In this document: one piece after another, positions 58,673 to 64,000 of the stretch | How positions within the stretch are numbered: position 1 is the first letter of the stretch | Layout: every line of letters starts with the position of its first letter | Assembly: GCA_022750435.1 (NCBI GenBank) | Contig: JAKIVS010000002.1 | Coordinates: forward strand, 62,001-126,000 | DNA length: 64,000 bases | Direction of reading: 5' to 3' | Source: Thermoplasmata archaeon | GTDB lineage: Archaea; Thermoplasmatota; Thermoplasmata; Lutacidiplasmatales; UBA184 | Notes under the pieces: generated by a model | Told to the model about the DNA's origin: nothing | The model's database searches: none | What the model saw: the letters and a program-made list of their open reading frames with translations, nothing else | Translations under genes and position numbers: made by a program

Positions 58673-59557
58673 ATGCGCGGAGTCGTCACCCTCGCGGGCG
58701 AGGGGACGAGGATGCTCCCCTGGAGCCGGGGCCTCCGCAAGGAGTTCCTCCCGCTCTACGACCGTTCGGAGACCGGGGAGGTCGTCCTGAAACCGGTCGC
58801 CCACGTGGTGCTCGAGTCGATGGTCGCCGCCGGGATCGAGGACGTCACGCTCGTCGTGGGCGCGAAGGACCTCGCCTTCGTCCAGAATTACTTCACCATC
58901 GACCGAACCCTGCTCCAGCGTCACGCCCGCCACGCCGAGCGGCTGGTGGAGACGCAACGGTTCTACGGAACGTTGCGGGACCTCCGGCTCCGCTTCGCCG
59001 TCCAGCCGGCTCCGCGGGGGTTCGGCGACGCGGTCGCGCATGCCGAGGAGTTCGTCGCGGAAGGGCCGTTCGTCCTCCACGCCGGCGACGCGGTTCTCAT
59101 CGAGCCGGAGCGAGGGACCCTGCTCCGGACGATGGGCGCGCTCCTCGAGCGCGAGCACCTCGATGCCGTTCTGCTCGTCCGCAAAGTCGCCGATCCCCGC
59201 CGCTACGGCGTCGTCGAGGGTCGCCCCGACGGGCGCGTCGGCGGGCTCCAGCGGCTGGTCGTTACCGGGATGGAAGAGAAACCGGCCAAGCCGCGCTCCC
59301 ACTGGGCCGCGACGGCGGCGTACGCCTTTTCGCACCGATTGTTCGACGCGCTCCGCTCGCTCGAAGGGACCGGTCCCACGGGCGAGATCGAGCTTACCGA
59401 CGCGATCCGGACGTTGATCGCGGAGGGGAGCGTCGCCGCGCTCGTCCTGTCTCCGTCCGCGGGGGAGTGGCGCAGCGTCGGTTCGCCGGAGGGGTTCCAG
59501 CTCGCGCTCGACCGCACGCGCCAGCGGGCCGTGGGGACCGAGAAGCGCTCGACCTGA
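58673..59557 (+). CDS. Nucleotidyltransferase (GalU/UTP-glucose-1-phosphate type)
   Basis: The 294-residue protein has the sugar nucleotidyltransferase signature VTLAGEGTRMLPWSRGLRKE followed by FLPLYDR, as in GalU, then HAGDAVLI for metal and EEKPAKPRSHWAATAAYAF. It probably makes UDP-glucose, the substrate of the upstream sulfoquinovose-synthase-like enzyme. The length is normal. It starts 5 nt after that gene, so they are co-transcribed. Confidence 0.87.
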   Translation: MRGVVTLAGEGTRMLPWSRGLRKEFLPLYDRSETGEVVLKPVAHVVLESMVAAGIEDVTLVVGAKDLAFVQNYFTIDRTLLQRHARHAERLVETQRFYGTLRDLRLRFAVQPAPRGFGDAVAHAEEFVAEGPFVLHAGDAVLIEPERGTLLRTMGALLEREHLDAVLLVRKVADPRRYGVVEGRPDGRVGGLQRLVVTGMEEKPAKPRSHWAATAAYAFSHRLFDALRSLEGTGPTGEIELTDAIRTLIAEGSVAALVLSPSAGEWRSVGSPEGFQLALDRTRQRAVGTEKRST

Positions 59558-59610
59558 CGCCCAGCCGGGTCGGCCATCGTCAATCGTCGATTTTGACCGG
59601 GGGAACGATT

Positions 59611-59627
59611 AAGGGGTCTCTCCCCTT
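59611..59627. promoter_or_regulatory. Inverted repeat in the promoter of the M20 gene
   Basis: AAGGGG-TCTCT-CCCCTT has 6-bp arms and a 5-nt spacer and overlaps the end of a TATA-like ACGATTAAG (59605-59613). It lies between that box and the predicted transcription start, a typical repressor position. Confidence 0.4.
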
Positions 59628-59686
59628 GCCGGAGACATTACCGCGTCCCGGACTTCTCGTCGGACGGGGAGGATCGTCCACATCCG

Positions 59687-60763
59687 ATGAAGCGACAGAT
59701 GGTGGACATGCTCGCCGACCTGATCAAGATCCCAAGCGACCCGTTCTCGGACAAGCAGGAGGTGCTCGACTACGTCCAGTCGTTCACCGACCAGGTCCAC
59801 ATGCGGAACACCCTGTTCGGGGAGTCGTCCGCGCCGGCGCTCCTCGCCGAGTACGGCCAGGGCGGCGTGGTGCTCTCCGGCCACCTCGACACCCCGCCAA
59901 TCGGGGATTACTGGAGCTTCTCGCAGAGCCAGCTGGCCGGCGGCCGGATGTACGGCCGCGGGGCGGCCGACATGAAAGGAACCGTGATCGCGATGCTCCA
60001 GGCGGCCCAGGACCTGGTCGCCCGGAAGGTTCCGATCGTACTCGCGCTCACGACCGACGAGGAGACGACGATGCAGGGCGCAGCCGCGCTCGCGAAGACG
60101 CTCCCGATGCGCCGCGCGAAGGCGATCGTCGTCGGGGAGCCGACCGGTCTCCGCGTTGCCTACGCGGAGAAGGGCGTCCTCGACCTCGCGATCGAGACCC
60201 GGGGGAAGGCCGCCCACGGGGCGATGCCGCACCTCGGCGAGAACGCCATCTCGAAGATGATGCGGATCCTTCGGGGCCTGGAGAGCTTCAAGGGCCGCAT
60301 CGCGCACCCGGAGCTCGGCAGCGTGACGATGAACATCGGCACGCTGAACGGCGGCACCCGGATCAACGTCGTGCCGAACAAGGCGACCGCGGAGGTCGAT
60401 ATCCGATTCCCGCCGCCGTACTCCCCGGACCAGCTGTACCGGGAGATCGAGGAGCACTTGCGGAGGATCAAGACCCCGTTCACGCTCCGCCGCCTGCTCA
60501 GCATGCGCTCGGTCCAGATCGACCCGGAGAGCGAGCACGTCAAGCTGCTGCGCGAAGTTTCGAGCGCCGAGTCCGCGGTCCTCGTCCACGCCAGCGAAGC
60601 GGTTTGTTACACGCAGGTGAACCCGAACGTCGTCATCTTCGGGGCCGGTGAGGAGGAGCTCTCCCACCAGGCGAACGAGTACGTCAAGGTCGAGGCGGTC
60701 GCCCGCGCGTCCGAGGTCTACAAGAAGTACGCTCAGCGCCTCGCCACCGGCAAGGCCGGCTGA
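59687..60763 (+). CDS. M20-family metallohydrolase (ArgE/DapE type)
   Basis: The 358-residue M20 enzyme has zinc ligands in LSGHLDTPP, RGAADMKGT, TTDEETTMQG and VGEPTG, and the final His in LSHQANEYV, with a dimerisation lid domain in between. Probable acyl-lysine, acyl-ornithine or peptide deacylase; the ornithine/lysine LysK branch is possible. The N-terminus MKRQMVDMLADLIKIPS is standard. A predicted 48-nt leader contains GGGGAGGA. Substrate not identifiable. Confidence 0.9.
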   Translation: MKRQMVDMLADLIKIPSDPFSDKQEVLDYVQSFTDQVHMRNTLFGESSAPALLAEYGQGGVVLSGHLDTPPIGDYWSFSQSQLAGGRMYGRGAADMKGTVIAMLQAAQDLVARKVPIVLALTTDEETTMQGAAALAKTLPMRRAKAIVVGEPTGLRVAYAEKGVLDLAIETRGKAAHGAMPHLGENAISKMMRILRGLESFKGRIAHPELGSVTMNIGTLNGGTRINVVPNKATAEVDIRFPPPYSPDQLYREIEEHLRRIKTPFTLRRLLSMRSVQIDPESEHVKLLREVSSAESAVLVHASEAVCYTQVNPNVVIFGAGEEELSHQANEYVKVEAVARASEVYKKYAQRLATGKAG

Positions 60764-60775
60764 CGGGCGCGGCCC

Positions 60776-61960
60776 GTGAAGATCGCCGAGCTGACGACGC
60801 GCTATCCGCCCGGTCCGGGCGGTGTGGAGCGCCACGTCCGCGAGGTGTCGGTGCGGCTCGCCCGACGAGGGCACGCGGTCGACGTCTTCGCGACCGACCT
60901 TTCCCGGGAGTACCCGTGGCAACGCCTGGGACCGGAGGTCGCCCGGACGGAGCTTCTCGATGGGGTGTCGATCCACCGTCTCCCTGCGTGGAGCTTGCCG
61001 AGCGAGCTGCACTACCCATTTTTCCGAGGACTCAACCGGGCCCTCGCCAAGTCGGGTCCGGACATCGTCCACGCGCACACGTACGGGACGAACCACGCTG
61101 CGGCCGCGGCCCGGTATTCGCGGAGGGCCAAGCGGCCGTTCGTGCTCACCGCGCACTACCACCCCATCTGGTCGATCGAGGGGGGCTGGCTCCGGCATCG
61201 GATCCGGGGGTTCTACGACCGGCAACTCGCCGCGCCGATCGTCGCGGCGGCGACGCGGGTGATCGTCCAGACCCACGAGGAGGAACGGCTCCTGAAGGTC
61301 CCCGGATTCCCGGTGCCTCGCATCGAGATCGTCCCGCCCGGGTACACGCCCCTCCCCGAGCCTCCGCCGGGGGACCGGCCGTTCTCCCGGTCCATCGGCG
61401 TGGAGGGGCCGTTCTTGCTGTTCGTCGGTCGCCTCGCCTCGAACAAGGGTCTTCTCGAGCTCGTCGAAGCGTTCGCGACTCTCGCGAAGCACGACGCGAC
61501 CTCAACCCTCGTGATCGTCGGCGCCGACGGGGGGATGCGCCCGGCGGTCGAACGCCGGATCCAATCCCTCGGGCTCGGCCCTCGCGTCCGGATCCCCGGG
61601 TTCGTCGCCGACGACCGGTTGCTCGCCTCGGCGTTCCGTGAGGCACGCCTCTTCGTCCTGCCGAGCGAGTACGAGGCATTCGGTCTCGTTCTTCTCGAGG
61701 CCCTCGCGCAGGGGACGCCGGTCGTCGCCTCCCGCGTCGGGGGGATTCCCGAGTTCCTCGAGGACGGCAAGGCCGGCCGATTGGTTCCCACGAACGACCC
61801 GGCGGCGCTCGCGGCCGCGCTTCTCGGCCTGTGGGACGACCCGGACACCCGGGCCAAGTATGGGGCGTACGGCCGCGACACGATCGTCCCGAGGTACTCG
61901 TGGGACCGGGTCGTCGACGAGCTCGAGCGGATCTTCCGCGAGGTCACGGACGGGCGATGA
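60776..61960 (+). CDS. Family 4 glycosyltransferase
   Basis: The 394-residue GT4 has the N-terminal Gly-rich loop YPPGPGGVERHVREVSVRLA, HAHTYGTN, and the C-terminal donor site FVGRLASNKGLLELVEAF, then PSEYEAFGLVLLEALAQGTP (EX7E). It likely adds a hexose to a lipid or glycan. The GTG start is 12 nt after the M20 stop. Its TGA overlaps the next gene (ATGA). The two GT4 genes differ in sequence and so probably make successive linkages. Confidence 0.92.
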   Translation: MKIAELTTRYPPGPGGVERHVREVSVRLARRGHAVDVFATDLSREYPWQRLGPEVARTELLDGVSIHRLPAWSLPSELHYPFFRGLNRALAKSGPDIVHAHTYGTNHAAAAARYSRRAKRPFVLTAHYHPIWSIEGGWLRHRIRGFYDRQLAAPIVAAATRVIVQTHEEERLLKVPGFPVPRIEIVPPGYTPLPEPPPGDRPFSRSIGVEGPFLLFVGRLASNKGLLELVEAFATLAKHDATSTLVIVGADGGMRPAVERRIQSLGLGPRVRIPGFVADDRLLASAFREARLFVLPSEYEAFGLVLLEALAQGTPVVASRVGGIPEFLEDGKAGRLVPTNDPAALAAALLGLWDDPDTRAKYGAYGRDTIVPRYSWDRVVDELERIFREVTDGR

Positions 61961-63111
61961 AGATCGTCCACGTCACACTCCGGTTCGACGCACCCGGGGG
62001 CGTGGAGACGAACGTCCGGGAGGTCGCGAAGGGACTCTGCGCGGCCGGCGACGACGTGCGCGTGTTCACGAGCGATCTTTACGATGAGGGCCGCTGGGAG
62101 CGGCGGACCGGCTTCGCCCCTACGGTGGACGGCGTCCCCGTACGACGATTTCCGGTGCGCAAACGCGTGATCCCGTTCCTGACGATGCCGATGATGGGCG
62201 GCGTGATCGACGCCCTGGCGGCCGAGCCGTGGGACGTGATCCACGCGCATTCCCACCGGTACGGCCACGTCCTCCAGGCGGCCGCGGTCGCTCGTCGACG
62301 GCGGATCCCGTTCGTCGTGTCGACCCATTACCACCCCGCGGACCGGGGGGAGCGGGCGCTCAAGCGGGGCCTGCTCCGCTGCCAGGATGTCGCGTTCGGG
62401 ATGAGCGCGTACCGGATCGCGGATGCCCTCGTGGTGGAAACCGGGCGGGAGGCGTCCCTCGTCCGGGAGTTCGCCCCCTCGAAGGGGATCCACGTGATCC
62501 CGCCGGGGATCGATCTGGAGGCGTGGAGCCATCCCGAGGGCGAGCACGCCGCGGTCGCCCTGCCGGACCGGTTTCTCCTCTACGCCGGTCGCATTGCTCC
62601 GAACAAGGGGCTCCCGGTCCTCTTGCGGGCGTTCGCCATGCTCCCGAAGTCCGGGCGCCCTGCGCTCGTGCTCATGGGCCGCGACTGGGGCGAGCGGCCG
62701 GCCTTGGAGCAGCTCGCCCACGATCTCGGCATTTCCTCCGAAATCGTCTGGCTCGGCCACGTGGACTCGCTCGCGGAGTACCGAGCCGTGTTCCGGAGGG
62801 CGAGCATCTTCGTCCTTCCCTCGGAGTGGGAAGCGTTTGGGCTCGTGCTCCTCGAGGCGATGGCCGCCCGGGTCCCCATCGTCGCCTCCGCTGTCGGTGG
62901 AGTTCCGGAAGTCCTGGAGGGGGGCCGGTCCGGCCGGCTCATTCCCTACGGGGCGGTCGACCCGCTCGCGAGCGCCATCGGCACCCTTCTGGGAGACGAC
63001 GGCGAACGATCGCGACTCGTCCAGGCCGGCGCCGAACGGGTCGCGGGACTCACGTGGGCGCGCGCCGTCGAGCGCCACCGGGCGCTGTACCGGGAGCTCG
63101 CTCGACCGTAG
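61957..63111 (+). CDS. Family 4 glycosyltransferase (second)
   Basis: The 384-residue GT4 has DAPGGVETNVREVAKGL, IHAHSHRYGHVLQ, then LYAGRIAPNKGLPVLLRAF and PSEWEAFGLVLLEAMAARVP (EX7E). It is coupled to the previous gene by ATGA. Together with the sugar-nucleotide genes at 57.4-59.6 kb it suggests surface glycan or glycolipid assembly. The acceptor is unknown. Confidence 0.92.
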   Translation: MKIVHVTLRFDAPGGVETNVREVAKGLCAAGDDVRVFTSDLYDEGRWERRTGFAPTVDGVPVRRFPVRKRVIPFLTMPMMGGVIDALAAEPWDVIHAHSHRYGHVLQAAAVARRRRIPFVVSTHYHPADRGERALKRGLLRCQDVAFGMSAYRIADALVVETGREASLVREFAPSKGIHVIPPGIDLEAWSHPEGEHAAVALPDRFLLYAGRIAPNKGLPVLLRAFAMLPKSGRPALVLMGRDWGERPALEQLAHDLGISSEIVWLGHVDSLAEYRAVFRRASIFVLPSEWEAFGLVLLEAMAARVPIVASAVGGVPEVLEGGRSGRLIPYGAVDPLASAIGTLLGDDGERSRLVQAGAERVAGLTWARAVERHRALYRELARP

Positions 63112-63226
63112 TCGGGCCGGGCAGTCGCTCGAGCTCGTCGGCCAGTTGGCGCGTCGCGGACCGCTCCGGCTCCTCCTCAAGGAGGGAGCCGGCGCGCAGC
63201 AGGACGACGCTCAGGGAGAGGATCAT
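63050..63226 (-). CDS. Possible 58-residue protein coupled to the aminotransferase
   Basis: A short frame starts with ATG overlapping the aminotransferase TGA (ATGA). It reads MILSLSVVLLRAGSLLEEEP and then RSATRQLADELERLPG before a Pro/Gly/Arg tail. The first 36 residues could form two helices; the tail overlaps the end of the GT4 gene on the other strand. I recognise no family. The position suggests it may be real, but it could be chance. Confidence 0.35.
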   Translation of the reverse strand: MILSLSVVLLRAGSLLEEEPERSATRQLADELERLPGPTTVERAPGTAPGGARRRAPT

Positions 63227-64000
63227 GCCGCCTGCAACTCCGCTCCGACCGAGCGCAGGATGCTAAGTCCCTTGCGGAGATTTTCACGCGACGCGGCGAA
63301 CGAGAGCCGAAGGTGGTTCGCGCCGAGCGAACCGAAGGCGTCTCCCGGCGTGGTGATCAGTCCGCGCTGGAGGAGCGTGCCGGCGATCTCCTGCGCGGTG
63401 CCGGGCCAGTCGATCTTCGGGAAGGCGTAGAAGGCGCCGGCCGGCGGTACGACGGTCACGCCCGGAATCTTGGCGAGGCCCTTCGCGATCAGGGCCCGCC
63501 GGGCCCGGAACTCGGCCACCATCGCCCGGGTCGCCGCGCCGCCGTCCTCGAGCCCCACGAGCACCGCCGCCTGGGCCGGCGTGGACGGGCAGGCCATCAT
63601 GTGGTAGTGCATCTTGTTGATCTCGACGGCGAGGGCGCGCGGCGCGACGAGGAACCCAATCCGCCAGCCCGTCATGGCGAGCGTTTTCGAGAAGGAGTTC
63701 ACGATGACCGCCCGGTCGGTGCGCCCCCAGAACGACTGGAACTTCCCCTCGTAGACCATCTCCTCGTACACCTCATCGGAGACGATGGTGAGGTCGTGCT
63801 CTTCGGCGAAGGAGATCATCCGGTCCACGGTCGCCTTCGAGAAGACGCTCCCCGTCGGGTTCGACGGGCTGTTGACCACGATGACCCGGGTCCGGGCCGT
63901 GACGAGCCGCTCGAGCTGGTCGAAGTCCGGTTGGTACCCCTTGTCCTCCAGGAGGTCGTACGCGACGGGTCGGGCGCCCATCAGCTTCGCGTGCGGAGGG
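63223..64000 (-). CDS. Class I/II aminotransferase (partial, 5' end outside window)
   Basis: The visible part is the C-terminal two thirds of a PLP-dependent aminotransferase. It has NSPSNPTGSVF, SDEVYEEMVYEG, the PLP Lys in NSFSKTLAMTGWRIGF, and AGAFYAFP, ending in an Arg-containing segment (NHLRLSFAASRENLRKG) that binds the substrate carboxylate. It is like AspC/AlaT-type enzymes; the substrate is unclear. The frame is open to the window edge (reads PPHAKL just inside). Confidence 0.93.
   Translation of the reverse strand, partial: PPHAKLMGARPVAYDLLEDKGYQPDFDQLERLVTARTRVIVVNSPSNPTGSVFSKATVDRMISFAEEHDLTIVSDEVYEEMVYEGKFQSFWGRTDRAVIVNSFSKTLAMTGWRIGFLVAPRALAVEINKMHYHMMACPSTPAQAAVLVGLEDGGAATRAMVAEFRARRALIAKGLAKIPGVTVVPPAGAFYAFPKIDWPGTAQEIAGTLLQRGLITTPGDAFGSLGANHLRLSFAASRENLRKGLSILRSVGAELQAA

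Overview
This window is a very GC-rich stretch of an archaeal chromosome, most likely from an uncultured euryarchaeon related to the Thermoplasmata. Archaeal markers include the MCM helicase, HerA, the proteasome-activating nucleotidase PAN, a PAC2 proteasome chaperone, NMD3, NAC alpha, Nop5, ribosomal protein uL16 (L10e), archaeal-type AspRS, pantoate kinase, SepF, DUF424 and Dph2. The class II HMG-CoA reductase and the bacterial-type GyrB, ClpB and GrpE fit Thermoplasmata-like lineages that took up bacterial genes. Many genes have a TATA-like box about 26 nt before the start codon and no room for a leader, so leaderless transcription looks common. Where start codons sit inside operons, Shine-Dalgarno motifs (GGAGG, GAGGT) or ATGA/GTGA/TGATG overlaps appear instead. 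No rRNA, CRISPR array, insertion sequence or origin was seen, and no gene-free stretch exceeds about 300 bases.

Layout. 0-5.4 kb: collagen-like surface protein, PRC-barrel protein, glycosyltransferase, a V4R-Roadblock pair, a membrane protein behind a 25-codon leader ORF, and methylmalonate-semialdehyde dehydrogenase. 5.4-9.1 kb: HAD phosphatase, coiled-coil protein, HerA and a small membrane protein. 9.1-19.9 kb, all on the minus strand: pyrD-pyrK, a zinc-ribbon membrane protein, pyrG-aspS-mcm, DUF424-NMD3, sepF-aminopeptidase. 20-27.7 kb: ClpB, a P-loop-less EF-Tu/SelB-like protein, a 17-residue Cys microprotein, PAN, pantoate kinase, uL16, a universal stress protein and a zinc-ribbon protein. 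27.7-35.9 kb is accessory in character and bounded by tRNA genes: an intron-containing initiator tRNA-Met, a terpenoid-cyclase-like protein, a methyltransferase, a hydrolase, a YdjM-like protein, an MFS exporter, two VapBC modules and tRNA-Thr. 35.9-47.2 kb: enoyl-CoA hydratase, SDR-Nop5, a thioredoxin-like protein, a lipoate-ligase-like protein, an adenosine-type deaminase, two large membrane proteins, a VOC protein and GyrB. 47.4-55.6 kb: VIT1-like transporter, GrpE, HMG-CoA reductase, PdxT, a Nudix-Dph2 fusion, NAC, a CBS-HPF fusion, a GNAT acetyltransferase and the PAC2 chaperone. 55.7-57.4 kb: a compact arsenic-type locus. 57.4-64 kb: sulfoquinovose-synthase-like and GalU-like sugar-nucleotide genes, an M20 hydrolase, two GT4 glycosyltransferases and an aminotransferase cut by the window edge.

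The most novel-looking system is the arsenic-type locus. A Cys-rich HxlR-family regulator diverges from an operon encoding a 30-residue peptide with 11 cysteines, an ArsC-type reductase and an aquaglyceroporin-like channel, all joined by stop-start overlaps. The intergenic region carries a 9-bp inverted repeat centred on a shared TATA box. Other notable observations are a 32-nt D-arm intron in the initiator tRNA, the CxxCxC microprotein at 23.6 kb, the Nudix-Dph2 and CBS-HPF fusions, and several bidirectional TATA boxes.
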